Below the pieces are notes generated by a model. That model was not told where the DNA came from, ran no database searches, and worked only from the letters and a program-made list of their open reading frames with translations. The position numbers and the translations under genes were made by a program. A DNA stretch of 64,000 bases, from the NCBI GenBank assembly GCA_011032825.1, contig JAADJZ010000006.1, positions 1,674,001-1,738,000 on the forward strand, in the 5' to 3' direction. Each line of letters opens with the position of its first letter. Position 1 is the first letter of the stretch. Source of the DNA: Massariosphaeria phaeospora. Its lineage: Eukaryota; Ascomycota; Dothideomycetes; Pleosporales. Positions 11,601 through 24,131 of the stretch are shown piece by piece.

Positions 11601-12870
11601 ATCTTGAGCTGCCAGGCGGAGGGCCGGGAGGAGGTGGGGGTAGCGACCCCACTGCATCCCAAGCACCTTGAGCAAGACTGGGCGAGGCTTCAATAGGGGT
11701 CCTCGTTTCGGTGGCGTGACCAAGCACGCCCGCCGAGGCAGCGCGTCGAGATCCAGGAGGTCGCACAGGCGATTGTGACTCTGGGCTCCACCGTCGCTCT
11801 GGAAACGCGTTTGCTGGGATACTATATATATGTTAGCACGTATATTAAAGACACCTCGGGACTTACTATTGGGATCCACGCGGTCCAACAAATCCAGGAG
11901 ATGCAGGGGCGCGTTGGAGCGCCTCAGATGTGTTGATATGTAAGGATTCGATAGCGCTGGGAGCAGGACTATGGTCCAAGTTTCTGTTCCGAAAAGACGA
12001 AAGGCTAAATTTTGATAGGGGTTTGTCCCGGGAGACTGCGCGCTCTTTTCCATTCCTTGGAGGTGGAGGAGGAAACTGGGGGTTGGACTGTATACTGGTC
12101 GCACTGGAGGGTATCACCATGGACGTGGGCCGACTGTTGACATAACCGGAGACTGGGCGGGACGGCGGGGAAGGCACATAGTCAGGAATGGCACTCGCGG
12201 GTGGAAACGGGCGGGCAGAAACGTGAGGAGAGGAGCTGAGGCTTTGCGACATGCTTTGGTTCTGGCCCGGAGAGTACGGCGGTGGCGGGGACGGCATCGA
12301 TGCTAGAAGGACCACTTAGTATCATGGACAAGGAGACGAGACGAGTCCAATCTTAGCTTATTAGACATGAGAGTATAGAGAACAACCTGAGCAACCTGAG
12401 GAGACGCACTCCAAGTGGGAGAGAGAGCAGCATTTACCTTCCATTCCCGTAACCTCCTGAGGCCTGCTTGTTGCTACAGGCGTCGGTGTAGTCGAATGCG
12501 GGACATATTGGCCTGGCACGCGGCCATTGCGTCCCCATTGCTGGGGATTGTACGGCACCGACGGCGCATTCCTCATGGCCATTGGGGAGGGAGCCACAGG
12601 CGACGGCGTGTAGGAGGAGGGCGAGGGAGCGTACGGCGAGAAGGGCACGCTTAAAGACGTGGCGCTGGCGGGCGTGTGGCCATGCAGGAGAGCGGTTCCG
12701 CGCGGCGGTGCGAGGGCAGTTGTGATTATGGGAGGTTGCACAGCGATGCGCCGGAGCGGAGACGTCTGCGGTGTATGTCGGAGCAGAGGCGACGGTGGGG
12801 CTGGCGGAGGAGGCGGCAGCGGAGGCGGAGGGAGAGCAGCGTGCGGCGCGGCATAGTCGTACTCAGACAT
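8623..12870 (-). CDS. large proline-rich/coiled-coil hypothetical protein
   Basis: Three exons (12870-12438, 12302-11867, 11821-8623) give 1,355 aa in frame. Intron 1 (135 bp) has a perfect TACTAA branch site; intron 2 is 45 bp (GTAAGT...ATATAG). Residues 1-700 or so are low-complexity: poly-Pro runs, then Ser/Thr/Pro/Arg-rich disorder. From about residue 735 a structured, charged and probably helical region begins (RQFIEQEMSAATDQDRLELF, later ARREQLHKELLELEDERNEL-like segments) and runs to the C-terminus. The architecture resembles cytoskeletal or cortical scaffold proteins, but I recognise no named family. No transmembrane segment or catalytic motif was seen. The ATG at 12870 opens the only frame that splices cleanly. 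Confidence 0.85.
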
Positions 12871-13983
12871 GGCGTGCCGGTCGCAGAGGGCAGGGCTTTG
12901 ACGCCGAAGCCTCCAGCGGCTCCAGCGAGTCGCACAACGAATCCGACAGCGCGATGGGCGGCGTTGGTGGAGAGGCGCGCAGAACTAGAGGGAGAGTTGG
13001 CTGTCCAGTGTCACGCAGACGAACAGGGCCTGCAGAAGCAACGACGGCCGGGACGCGCAGCAGATGCTAGCTTCACAGGACGGCGACGTGAGCGGCGCGC
13101 ATGCTGTGATGGCGAGAGGAGGTGTACAGGAGACGCAATTCGCTCCGTCACGTCAAACCGAGGGTTGATGCAGGCTAGGGCAACAGCGGCCAGCCTAGCC
13201 TCAAAGGCGTGCATCTCTGGAGACTGCAACCAGGCTTGCCAGCGTCGGGCGAATCATGGGCGCGGCCCTGAAGGTGACGGGCAAGGGGCCGGCTGCAGCA
13301 TCCTGGCCGATCTGGTGAAGTCGGCGGCTAAGAATAAGACGGGCGGGGCTGTGAGTGGGATGCCTCGTGGATCACGGAGCACTCTTCACCAATATACAAT
13401 ATAAACCCCAGCTACAATGACCGACATTCTCATCAGAGGCTTCCCATCCGGCGGCCTCGTGCTACACTGCTCGGCCGGATTGCCGATGTGTATACAACTT
13501 CAAGGAGAGATAGGTCTATTTACAACACGCATACCTGCACGCGGCTGCCTGCATCTAGTCCAGTGCGGTCCAGCGTGTTCGTAGATTGCCTAAAAACTGC
13601 GAATATAAATAGCAGCCGCTTCCGTTCGAGTGCCACATTTTCGGATCTGTACGACGCGAATAAGCAACGGCGGTGCAGCACGGCGCGCGGGGCCAACACC
13701 GCTCACCGATCGACTCCGCGTGTTCGCTATGCTTTGATGAGCCGCTCAGCATTGATTATCAGGCGCGCATGATGTTGGTGAGTAAGTATGCCGCCCGTGT
13801 GCATGTCCACTTGCAGCAGCACTGTGTAGCGACGTTGATTACGCAAAAGAGGCGCTTTGTGACTGAGTCAAGCACCTGGTCAATTTTTTGGATATTAATA
13901 AGTGTTAGGATCTAGTTGCCGAGCGGATTTTATGCCTAGGGCAATCACGTCTGAACGGGGTTGATACGCTACCAGACGCAACA
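12871..13983. other. intergenic region, no gene supported
   Basis: About 1.1 kb lies upstream of the large proline-rich gene and downstream of FBP1. The first 550 bp are GC-rich and open in several frames on both strands, as expected from composition rather than coding. Nothing recognisable was found. Confidence 0.4.
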
Positions 13984-15188
13984 CTATTTCCCGTGGTTCT
14001 TGTGCGCATCGATAACTTTCTGCACCTCACCTTCACTGCCCAGGAAGATACCACTCCGGTCGTGGATATGCGCGGGCACGACTTCGAGCATCCGGCGCAT
14101 GTGGCTGTCCACTGCGAGACCGCCAGCTACCGTTGCATCAGTAAGCCCGTATTTGACATCAAGTGTGTTTGAACATACCATTTTCGAACACCATGGCCAT
14201 CGGCGCGCATTCGTATAGAATCCGCAGCTTGCCCTTGGGACTCTTCTTATCCGCCGGGTACGCGAAAATGCCGCCGTACAGCAGAGTTCGGTAAGCATCA
14301 GCGACCATAGAGCCGATGTATCTGGCACTGTATGGCTTGCTACCGTCGCTCGGATACTTTAGGCTGTTGATGTACTCTTTCACGGGCTCCTCCCAGTACA
14401 AGCTGTTTCCCTCGTTGACTGAGTAGATGGCCCTCGTCTTCGGTACCCGCATGTTGGGGTGGGTAAGTATGAACTCTCCAAACGCATTGTCGAGTGTAAA
14501 CCCATTGACCCCGCCGCCCTTCATGGTAATCACAAGCTGTGCTGATGCGCCGTACATGGTGAAGCCAGAGGCAACCATGTCAGTGCCTGCCTTCAGTATG
14601 TCCTCTTTTGTGCCCTTTGCGCCCTCCGCAAGCTTGTATATGGAGAAGATCGTTCCGACTGAGACACCGGCGTCGAGATTAGAGGAACCATCGATGGGAT
14701 CGCAGGCGACTGCATAGCGAGCGTTGGGGTGCTCGTCGAAGACGATGGCATCTTCCTCTTCTTCAGAGACAAGGAGCCGCACTCGCGCGCAAGACCGCAT
14801 AGCACTGATGAAGAGATCATTTCCGATCACATCCAGTTTCTTTTGGTCGTCTCCAGTGGTGTTCGAGGTCCCCGCTAGACCAGTCAGCTGTCAACCGTCA
14901 GCCGTGTCCGCCCCACATAGGTCAACTATCAGTATCTGACGAACGTTGATCAATGTCGCTCGGCGGATATAGTACGAGATACTCTTAAACGCGAATTGGA
15001 GGGCGTGACATAGCAGTCTGAAGATCTCGCAGGTTAGCCAATGGTTCTATAACTGCCCACGCCAATACGTACGTGAAGTCTCCTGTGGCTTCCTTGTGCT
15101 TCGCCTGCTCTTCCGTGAGGAATCGTGTCAGAGTGACGATGTTCGTGTTGACGCCTTCCTCGTTGTTGCCGCTGGGATTACCGCTCAT
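13984..15188 (-). CDS. FBP1: fructose-1,6-bisphosphatase
   Basis: Four exons (15188-15073, 15017-14945, 14887-14179, 14126-13984) give 346 aa, the normal length. The metal/substrate motif CDPIDGSSNLDAG is intact. The family signature GKLRILYECAPMA lies after the YGGIFAYPADKKSPKGK loop. Introns are 52-57 bp, and each junction restores the conserved text (FTLLCHALQFAF, INLTGLAG at a position here reading NLTGLAGTSN, and FENAGGLAVD). The cytosolic enzyme hydrolyses fructose-1,6-bisphosphate to fructose-6-phosphate, the committing step of gluconeogenesis, and is inhibited by AMP. The N-terminus is MSGNPSG, so there is no Pro at position 2. Catabolite repression is expected from the family but not visible here. 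Confidence 0.97.
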
Positions 15189-15471
15189 CTTGCGTGCCTG
15201 TTGAGACGTATAGGTGTATGTGAGCAAGCACTGGATCACCTGGGGTAGGATAGAGGGGAAGTTCAAGACGGATGTATACCCGCGACAGTGGCAGCACTGG
15301 CGGTATTTAGAAGTACAAGCTAGCAGGTGGGTAGAGTCGGACACGCGGAGGAGCTTTCGGTATTTGTCCAGCAGACCGGTGGTTGGATGGAAACGTCCTC
15401 GGCTCTACCATTGCTTGTGACCTCCAATGCCGGAGGCCGAGCTTTTGAGGCGCAAAGCAAGAACCACCTAC

Positions 15472-15624
15472 CTGGCGCAGCTGTTCCTCATACTGCACGG
15501 CGTAGGTAGAGCGGCCAATCTTGTTGCGGCGCGTCGCTTTGCTGTTGCTCGTGAAGATGACGAGGCCCAGATGGAGGGGTAGAAGCTGCGGGGACAATCT
15601 CCTACCGGAGGATTCGCCCGACAT
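15472..15624 (-). CDS. possible small gene, first exon only
   Basis: An ATG at 15624 opens 51 codons (MSGESSGRRLSPQ ... YAVQYEEQLRQ) ending at a good donor, CAG|GTAGGT. The stretch is basic with a short hydrophobic patch (LHLGLVIF). A candidate acceptor (CTGCTAG) lies near 15316, but the downstream exon would be very short and would run into the FBP1 promoter. It could instead be an upstream exon or leader of FBP1. I do not recognise the protein; low confidence. Confidence 0.25.
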
Positions 15625-16319
15625 CTTCCGAGCCGCGGATTTGAGCAGAGCACCAGGTCGTTCCTGCGCTCACTGGGGCTAGAATACCTCGGAAGGAAGC
15701 GTGGTCTCCCCAAATCATGCAGAAAACATGTGTGCAGCGCTGTTAACCGTCCGCGGCTGTACCTGAACCGCAGAGCTCGTATCCGCCAATCAGAAACAGC
15801 AGCTTCTCTCCATGTTGCACCCGTCCTGCAACCTCCATCTAACGGGCAGTAACCGAAAGAGCCCTACATATATCCCGCAAATTCATTGTCCGGCAATGGT
15901 GATGACTGCGACATTGAAACATGCACTCTAGGGTTGGCACATGGAATTCACCTGCGCACATGGAACTCACCTGCAGGCCCCTCCTCAGCTGATATCTGTG
16001 TTGATTAACATCGATAATAAAGCCCAAACTGCCTAGTTGCATGGTAGGAAGAAAGACGAAAACGCTTTTATACTACAACCCCAACCAATATACATACGTC
16101 TTGAATCATGCCCATCAACAACAAAGGAGAATCATTCACCCGTTTCTCCATCCACGTCGATCCCAGAACGGTAGCCAATCTTCACCAACCGTGAACAGTG
16201 ATCGGATGATCAACGTACTGATGCAATACAAACAAGGAACAAGGTCACGCAACTCCACTGTGCTAGCCGTCATCTATCCTACACACTCCTCCACATATTC
16301 TTAGCGTTGCTGGCGCATT
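15625..16319. other. intergenic, nothing recognised
   Basis: About 0.7 kb between the FBP1 side and the KGD1 stop holds the KGD1 3' UTR and an AT-richer stretch at 15990-16120. A short near-direct repeat (cacatggaattcacctg / cacatggaactcacctg) occurs at 15938-15975. No gene was seen. Confidence 0.4.
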
Positions 16320-19300
16320 CTATTCTCCTTTCAGCTTGTCCTGCTTTACCGTGAACGCTACATCCAACAGGTCCTTCTCCTCTTTTGAATGCGTGGCCTT
16401 TAAGCCGGTCGCTACAGACGCGCTAGGATGACGACCTGCGTACAGAACGTGTCTCCTGTTGTGGTGCTCGGTCTGATTCAACAATGTTTCGATCCTCGGC
16501 TGAGTAAAACTCCATGCACCAGCATTCAGCGGCTCTTCCTGGCACCAAATGATGTTTTGGGCGTTGGGATACGAGTCTAGATTTTCCTTAAGTTGTTGCC
16601 ATGGAAAGGGATGTAGTTGCTCGATCCGGGTAATGGCCACGTCTTTGAGCTCACGTGCTTCCCGCTCTTTAACGAGAGCTGTGTAAACTTGGCCCGTGCA
16701 GAGAATGACACGCTTAATGTCCTCGTTAGGTCCAATGTCACCAGTCTCGTGGGCTGGGTCCTTGATAATCCAATCAAAATGGGAATCACCGGTGAACTCG
16801 TCGATATTGGAGCGGGCGAGAGGATGGCGGAGTAGGTTTTTGGAGAAGAAAAGAATTAGTGGTTTACGGAACTGACGATTCATTTGGCGACGGAGTATGT
16901 GGAACATGTTGGATGGCTTCGTCAGATACGCGATCTGCATGTTACAGTCTTGATGTTGGCGGTCAAGCTTGTCGCCAGCAGGGAAAACACGCGGGTCTTC
17001 GTTCGCAAGTTGAAGGTAACGCTCCATACGCCCAGATGAGTGCTCGGGGCCTTGTCCATCATAGCCATGGGGTAAACTTAGGACAAGACCGCTTCGCTGA
17101 AGCCATTTGACTTCTCCAGAAGCGATGAACTGGTCGATGATACATTGAGCATTGTTTGCGAAGTCACCAAATTGTGCTTCCCATATTACAAGGGCGTTCG
17201 GGGACGACAAGGAGTAGCCGTACTCGAAACCGAGGCTGCCAGATATTAGCTAAGCTTATCAGCACATCATAACAATGAGGCTTACACTCCAAATTCGCTG
17301 AGGGACGAATTGCATATGACAAATGTAGCTTGGTCGTCGCTGAGGTTCTGCAGAGGAGTGAATGTCTTCTCGGTCTCCTGGTCGTGTAGAACGGCATGAC
17401 GTTGCGAGAAGGTACCACGCTCAACATCTTGTCCAGACACCCGCACGTGATGACCTTCTGTGACAAGAGTGCCAAAGGCCAGAGCTTCTGCGGTAGCCAT
17501 GTCGATATTTTGGCCTTCAGTGACAGTCTTAGTACGACCAGCAAGAATACGCTTCAGGTTTTTGTGGACAACGAAGTCCTCTGGAGGGTTACTAATAGCT
17601 TCGGCAACGTGCTTCAACTGTGGTTCTTCCACAGCGGTGGGCAGATGCGGAAGTACTTCTGTTGCAAGTTCTTTAGGTGACTTGAACCCGTTCCAGGCCG
17701 AAGTTAGCCATTCCTTGGCGGTTGGTTGATAGTCCTTGCTACGCTTGAAGCTCTCCTCGAGCATACCCCAAACCCAGGACTTGTGCTCATCAATATCATC
17801 CTTGGTAAAGGTCTTCTCTTCCAAGAGCTTCCTGATGTAGATGTCTAGAGTAGGTGCTTGCTCGGCGATTCTCTTGTACATCAACGGTTGGGTGAAGAAC
17901 GGCTGATCGGTCTCGTTGTGACCTTGCTTCCGGTAGCACACCATATCGATGACCACATCTTTTTTGAACTCAGCACGATAATCAGCTGCGAGTTGGCAGA
18001 CGAAGTTGAAGGCTTCCACGTCGTCACCGTTGACGTGGAAAACTGGGGCATCGATAGCCTTCGCAATGTCGGAGCAGTAGGGGGTAGAGCGGGAGAAACG
18101 GGGATCAGTCGTGAAACCAATCTGATTGTTCACAATGAGGTGAATTGTTCCGCCAGTGTGGTAGTTGGGCAAAGAGTGGAAGCCCATGGTTTCGTATACA
18201 ATACCCTGACCAGCAAACGCAGCATCACCATGCAAAAGCACGCCCATGGCCGTTCGGGCGTCCTGTTCGTCGTTATTGTAGTGGAGGATGGCTCGGGTCT
18301 TGCCGAGCACAACAGGGTCTTCGGCTTCCAAATGCGACGGGTTTGCGACTAGAGACAATTGCACGCGTTTTCCTGAAGGGGTCGGGCGCTCAAAATTCAT
18401 ACCCAAGTGGTACTTGACATCACCGGAACCCTCGTCATCCGGATCAGCACTACCAGCGAACTCACTGAAGATGGACTCGTTTGGTTTCCTGACCACGTTG
18501 CTGAGCACATTGAGTCGTCCCCGATGCGGCATGCCGATTACAATGTCCTTGACACCATAGTCGACGCTTCGGTCGATCAGTGCTTTCATGCCCGGAATCA
18601 ACGCTTCACCGCCCTCGAGCCCAAAGCGCTTGTCGTTGGGGTATTTTGTAGCCAGGAAGGACTCGAAGCTGGTACCCCAAATTAAGCGGTCTAGAATGCG
18701 TCGCTTTTCGTCCACCGAGTACTTGTACGGAGTCGGGATCTCGATGCGCTCTCGGAGCCAGTCACACTGCTCCCTGTCCGGGATGTGAATGTATTCGATG
18801 CCAAACGAGCCGCAGTACAGGCGCTCGCAGGCGGCAATAATCTCCCGCAACGTCATCTTTGTACGGCTTTCCGTCTTAAACCGGGGCAAGATACCGGGGC
18901 CTAGCTCGATGTCCTGATCGAGATCTTTCTCGCTGAAGTTGTAATGGGATAGTTCTAGTTCGCGTGGCTTGCTGTAGCCAAATTGCTCTGCCTCGGTGCG
19001 GATTCCGAGCGGATCGATCCTCGCCTTGTGGTGACCTCGCGCCTGGTATGCGCGTACCAGGAGCTGCACCTTCAGATGATTCATCACGTCCGAGCCTTCG
19101 CCCGGACCCATGCCCAAGCCAGGCCTGATATCAGGGCCGAGTCCGCCGTGGGGCGCGGGGACGATGGTGGGAGGCGGCTGGAAGGCTTGCGAGACGGGCA
19201 TTTCGCCAGACTCCATGTTGCGGAAGTAAACCTGCCATGAGTAGTGGACGCTCGTAGGCTCGCGTTTCCATTGCAGGTACATTTCATCGACGTAATTCGC

Positions 19301-19589
19301 CGTGTTCCCTTGTAGGAACGAGTCGTTGGGGTCCTGGGGGCAGCAATGTTAGCTCTGCTGTCAAGCTATGCAAGACGCCGGGTGAAGGGGAACGCACCAC
19401 GCCCTTGTCGGTGTCCTCGGCGGCGAGGGCATACCTTCGCCGCTGCTGGCGCTGTGCAGCCAGCGCAAGAGGTCTGCGGCATGCTGTGATGGCTGTCCTC
19501 GCGGGCGTAGCGGCCAGTGTTGAGAGGCTTGCTCTCGCCGAACAGCTCTGGAGCTGGCGGCCGCACTGGCGCAGGGGAACGCGCAACAT
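16320..19589 (-). CDS. KGD1: 2-oxoglutarate dehydrogenase E1 component
   Basis: Three exons (19589-19398, 19333-17286, 17235-16320) give 1,051 aa, typical for the family. The N-terminus is an Arg/Ala/Ser/Gln-rich mitochondrial presequence, then the family start of the mature enzyme, [20 protein letters not shown]. The thiamine-diphosphate region is intact ([18 protein letters not shown] ... VNNQIGFTT). The C-terminal transketolase-like domain has [20 protein letters not shown] and EEPLNAGAW. The matrix enzyme decarboxylates 2-oxoglutarate and passes the succinyl group to the E2 lipoamide (TCA cycle). Introns are 64 and 50 bp. KGD1 is divergent from TFB1 over about 1 kb. Confidence 0.97.
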
Positions 19590-20563
19590 GATGAAGTTAT
19601 GAGCAGCGGGGAAATGGGTATGAGGCGACGGAGACCATCAAACCGGAAATAGTGGAAGAATGGGCGAACGTGTGTTTCGTCGAGTGCAAGAGCTGAGTTC
19701 TGCGGGCGAGGTCGAGGAGAAGAGGACAAGCACAACCATGTGCTCACGGAAGTTTCGGGGCTAGTGCCGTCGGTGACCAGGGCGGTTCTTATTTAATATG
19801 ACGCAGCGAAAAATACCTCAATGCTTCACGGACAGTCCATCTGTCAACGTAGGTACATGCTGCTCCGCTGTTTGCAAGTGCGGCTGATTATTCATTCTTG
19901 TTCGAGTGGCGCACACACACCTACTGCAATCGACGTTGCCACGGTTTTGGCCGCTCACTTGCGAAGCCGTCAAATGCAACGACCATCTCGATGTACAGGA
20001 AACGACGTCTGGATTTAAAGCACCTCGACCAATCATGAAGCGGATCGTGGAGACGGCTGTGCTACCTGCGGGCGATTCAGACGCCACAACGGCGACACGA
20101 GACTGACGTTGGGCCAGCAGCGAGTGAAGCCATGGTACCCTTTTTTGCTTCTCGTCAAGGGTCTACTACACAGGTATCTGGCTGGTAGCATCTTGATGGG
20201 TGGCCGAGTGCGGCAGAATGCTACATCGCAGTACCAGCGGCTGCAAGCACTCCTCAAGAGGCCTGCTGAGTCCGCTGGCGAGAGACTGTTCACAGGGCCT
20301 GCAACGAAGCGTCCAAGCCAAGTGAAGAGTTCCTATCTAGTCTGGTGATATATTTTCACACAACAGTCTACTGTCCCGAACAACCCAAGCCTCCTTGACA
20401 GTCACAGCCGGTTCAAGCTTTCCTACCAGGTACTCCAGCCTGCTTCCCCAGTGCAGAACTGGGGGCCGCGGATTCGGACTAGCGCCTCGCTTGTGGGCGT
20501 TACCCCGGTACATCTGGTCTCGCGCGTTGGGCCTTGTCGCGGCAGCGCGACTCTTCCACCAGC
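19590..20563. other. divergent promoter region KGD1/TFB1
   Basis: The 974 bp between the two ATGs must contain both promoters. Only short shadow ORFs are present. No known regulatory motif can be assigned with confidence. Confidence 0.5.
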
Positions 20564-22588
20564 ATGTCCGAAGCTTCGGCCCAGTACAAGAAGCAAGATG
20601 GCACGCTCTCCATATCCGCCGACGGCGGGACTGTATCGTGGAAGCCGAACAGCGCCGCCACTCCGCTTGTGTCGATCGCAGTGCCCGACATCACCAGTAC
20701 GTGGAGCCCTCGTTCCGCCGCGTCTGTTCGAAAACCTATGTCTACACCCAGTCCCCACTGACACTTCACTTGTACAGATCTCCAACAGACCCCTGCCACA
20801 GCTGCGAAAGCATCCATTAAGATAGTCGTGCAGAAGCCGACGGCCGCTCAGCCTGAGAATCACACCTTCACCTTCACGTCTGCAACCGCCCGCGAGGACC
20901 AACAGGCATCAACCGGCTTACTACGCAAGTCCATCGAGTCCTCCAAGACCCAGAATGCTGCGACGCCCACTCCAGCGCCTGAGAGCGGCAGCGGTCCGTC
21001 GCCCGCCATCGCCATCGCCCAGGCCATCGCTGGTAGTGCTCCGCCAAAGGAAGATACATATGACGACACTAGGCTGATGACGGACATTGAGCTCCAGCGT
21101 TCACTTCTCAATTCAAACCCAGCCCTCCGTCAACGCTTTGATCAGGCCTTACGTGACAAGCCCGAGTCCATCAGTATCATCCAGTTTTCAAATCAGTTTT
21201 GGGCCACACGGGTGCACCTACTCCGTTCCCATGCGGCGGAGAGATCGCAAGGCTCGGGGACCTATAATGTCCTCTCTGTCGTAAAACCAAAAAATGAGAA
21301 CGGCGCGTTCAAGCTCAACATGAGCAAAGAGCAAATTCAGCTCATCTTCAGTCAGCATCCTCTCGTTCTAAGAGTCTATAACGAGCATGTTCCTCCGATG
21401 AGTGAAGGCGACTTCTGGTCACGCTTTTTCCACAGCCGGCTCGTGAAAAAGCTTAGGGGCCAGAAGATCCTCGAAACAGATCCGTTGGACCCAAAGTTCG
21501 ACAAATACCTCAACCTTGATGAAAGCACCGACAACTCACGGCAGTTGGTCCTATCATCGATTCCACACTTCTTAGATATAGAAGGCAACGAGCAGAACCA
21601 TAGTCAACGCCAAGGTAATAGGCCGGACATGACCATGCGGCCTAACAATAACGAAAAGGTCCCAATCCTGCGTGTGCTCAACCGGATGAGCGAGAAAATG
21701 ATGGCTGAGGTTCCACCCTCTGATGGTGACCGACATGCTCCTGTCGGGGTGGACGAGGAGACGTATCAAGAACTACAGCTTCGGGATTTGCAGCGCGGAG
21801 CCGATGACAACCGCATCATTCTCAAAATTCAAGACCAGGGTCAGTTCTTCTCTAGTGGTCAAAGCGTACATACGTCGAGTAGCGCATCTGCATATACCAA
21901 GCGCACCCCTGGTCAAGTACTGTCAATGGTGCAGCAAGAACTCGACACTGTATACTCCAATAAAGGCCGTGTTGGGTTCAACCTCCAGTCTGCAATCGGT
22001 ATAGAAGATGACAGCAGTAGCGACGAGGAATCTGCTACCAAAAAGAAAGCGAGGGTCGGAAGCAAATCCACTCGCGCCGCCGCCACTTCACAGATCATCC
22101 AGGCTATCAAGAAGCGTCACTTGCAGAACGATGATTATCTATCCTCCCATGCGGCTGTATCCAGCGAGCAAGCAGCTAAGCTGGGTCTGGACGAGTCCGT
22201 CTTTGATAATCTGACCATGACCCACAACACAACCGTAGAGTTTTTGCACTACTTTTGGGCAGTGTATTACTCTGGAGACGCTGACCGCGCCAATGAGGTC
22301 GCAAAGCTCATGGAGACACTAGATAAGTCACTCGACAGGGTCAAAGCAGTCGCAGACAACGCTGAGAGCGAGCGGACAGCTAAACTGAATAAGATCGAGA
22401 GAGACAACGAAAACTACACTCAGAGGACGGGAAGAAAGAGGAGGTTCGATCCCAGCAGCATCAAGGGTGGGGCAAAAGCAGTTAACGAGATTATGGAGCC
22501 GCTCGTACGGGCCATCAATGCGGCGCGTCAGCAGTATCAAGAGGCATTACAGGAACAGCTCGGGCGGAACAACCTCCCAAATCCATAA
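20564..22588 (+). CDS. TFB1: TFIIH core subunit Tfb1/p62
   Basis: Two exons (20564-20696, 20778-22588; 81-bp intron, donor GTACGT, acceptor TGTACAG) give 647 aa. The N-terminal PH-like domain begins AQYKKQDGTLSI and continues across the intron as ITNLQQTP, a conserved family segment. Two BSD domains follow (the second around FWSRFFHSRLVKKLRGQKIL, about residues 255-280). The C-terminal half has charged helices and the AVYYSGD-type segment. Tfb1 is a scaffold of the TFIIH core, which opens promoters and acts in nucleotide excision repair. An upstream in-frame ATG at 20534 would add 10 residues; 20564 is preferred because it matches the family N-terminus. Confidence 0.93.
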
Positions 22589-23061
22589 TGGGATGGGACC
22601 TAGTACCCCTGAAATTGCGCCATTCCTTCTAATCTTTGCATAGCGAGAGGCGTCTCGGGAACAGTATTGGTTGTAGCTTAATGAAGCCATTGACGGTTGC
22701 ATTCACAGAAAGAAACTGCGCGATTCAACGACTTTTCTCATCATTTCGTGGGAGCGTGCAGATACCTATACAGTTAAGAACAACAACGACAACACTAACA
22801 ACAACAATTAACAACGATTCCTTACAGAGTGACTATTTTCAATTGGGATGCGGCAATACATTGCAGCGTATGTGTAATATCACCCAATGATAAACCCGGG
22901 AAACTACTTTGAAACATAACATTCACATAGAGTTGGGACACGCTTCTCTATTCACAATCTATTGATATCTACGGCCTGCAACCAGCGAGCTGTTTAAGTA
23001 CTCCATTAACCTGACTGGGTCTTTCCACAATCAGCTAGAGTTGCCGTGCGAAACTACTGTC
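22589..23061. other. convergent intergenic region
   Basis: About 470 bp between the TFB1 stop and the next minus-strand gene. It is AT-richer, with an (aac)-rich stretch at 22780-22815. No gene was seen. Confidence 0.45.
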
Positions 23062-24000
23062 CTAATGCCGGCTGGACCGCAACACTTCGATGGTAACACC
23101 CGAGAAGCCCTGCCTCACAGTGTTGAGAAGCTCCTGGTGGTTTGCTTCCATCTTTTCGCGAAGCTTTTCGTGGTTCTTGCTAGGCTCGTCGCAACGTTTG
23201 ATCTCTTCGTTCAGACGCTGGACCTCGCCCTCAGCCTTTGTTGTAAGCTTCTTCTGCGCTTTGTACTTTTGCTTGTACTCTGCCTTCTCGGCTTTCAGTT
23301 CTTTGATCTTCTGCTCTAGCATCTCGATCTTTTCGTCGCGCGCACACAACCCATTCTGAGAAGACGACGGAGCGCTATTAGCAGTCTCCGGTGGAGGAGA
23401 CACAGACGACTGCGTGTATTGCGTTTGGGGGCTTCGGCTTGGAGCTTGTTGGGCGACGGTGGTCCCGATAGTGCCTTCCAGGGTCCATGCCGTGAGCTCA
23501 ACAGGCTCGGCGATGGGCGAGGTGTCATCTGCTGATACGGGGTCTGGCTGCTTGTTAGCTGCGTCTTTCTTGCCTTCCTGCAAGCGCTTGATCTTAGAGC
23601 CCAGATCATGGATGTTGTATTCCAGTTCTGTTTTGACGGTAAGCATTGACCCCACGTCGTCGCTCAAGTCGTCTAACACGTCTTGTCGCAGTGTCCACCA
23701 TTGTGATTTCTTGAAACCATCCCCTTTGCCGGCTGCTTGCGCCTGCTCCAGACCGTCCCGCATTGACTCTTTGAGGTGGTCTAGATAAGACCTAAGTAGT
23801 TTGTAGGTCTCCACAACTGGTTGCAACAGCGGGACATGCTGTTCTAGAAGTGCTTCGATCTCAGTGACGTCGACGGTTTCACCTTTCTTTATCTTCGCTC
23901 GAAGAATGTCTTGGGGGTGCAGAAGGGCTTCATTTTCTTGGGTTAAACCGCCTATAGCCTCCCTACATTGCGTAACTTTGGCTGGGACTTGGAATGACAT
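23062..24000 (-). CDS. coiled-coil hypothetical protein
   Basis: Single-exon frame of 312 aa from ATG 24000. The N-terminal half is helical (CREAIGGLTQENEALLHPQD; TYKLLRSYLDHLKESM). A Ser/Pro/Thr/Gln-rich linker at about 165-220 follows. The C-terminus is a strong heptad-like coiled coil rich in K/E (KIEMLEQKIKELKAEKAEYK). No transmembrane segment, signal or catalytic motif was seen. I do not recognise the family; a structural or adaptor role is the most that can be guessed. A 47-bp tandem duplication lies 38 bp upstream of the ATG. Confidence 0.75.
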   Translation of the reverse strand: MSFQVPAKVTQCREAIGGLTQENEALLHPQDILRAKIKKGETVDVTEIEALLEQHVPLLQPVVETYKLLRSYLDHLKESMRDGLEQAQAAGKGDGFKKSQWWTLRQDVLDDLSDDVGSMLTVKTELEYNIHDLGSKIKRLQEGKKDAANKQPDPVSADDTSPIAEPVELTAWTLEGTIGTTVAQQAPSRSPQTQYTQSSVSPPPETANSAPSSSQNGLCARDEKIEMLEQKIKELKAEKAEYKQKYKAQKKLTTKAEGEVQRLNEEIKRCDEPSKNHEKLREKMEANHQELLNTVRQGFSGVTIEVLRSSRH

Positions 24001-24037
24001 GATGGTTGTTATTCGTGTTGTGGTAAGGGAATTGGTG

Positions 24038-24131
24038 GGTTAAAGGCCTTGCTTGGATTGCTGTAGCGATTGTGTCTGGGTCTTGGTTAAAAGCCTTGCT
24101 TGGATTGCTGTAGCGTTTGTGTCTCAGTCTT
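24038..24131. repeat. 47-bp tandem duplication
   Basis: A unit with core ccttgcttggattgctgtag occurs at 24038-24084 and again at 24085-24131 with few mismatches, including gcgatt versus gcgttt. It sits in the probable 5' UTR or promoter of the coiled-coil gene starting at 24000. Confidence 0.8.

Noticed and set aside
12676..13404. 242-codon plus-strand ORF
   Set aside because: It overlaps the first exon of the large minus-strand gene and is Arg/Gly-rich; a shadow frame.
17858..18352. 164-codon ORF antisense to KGD1
   Set aside because: Shadow of the conserved KGD1 frame with no motif of its own.
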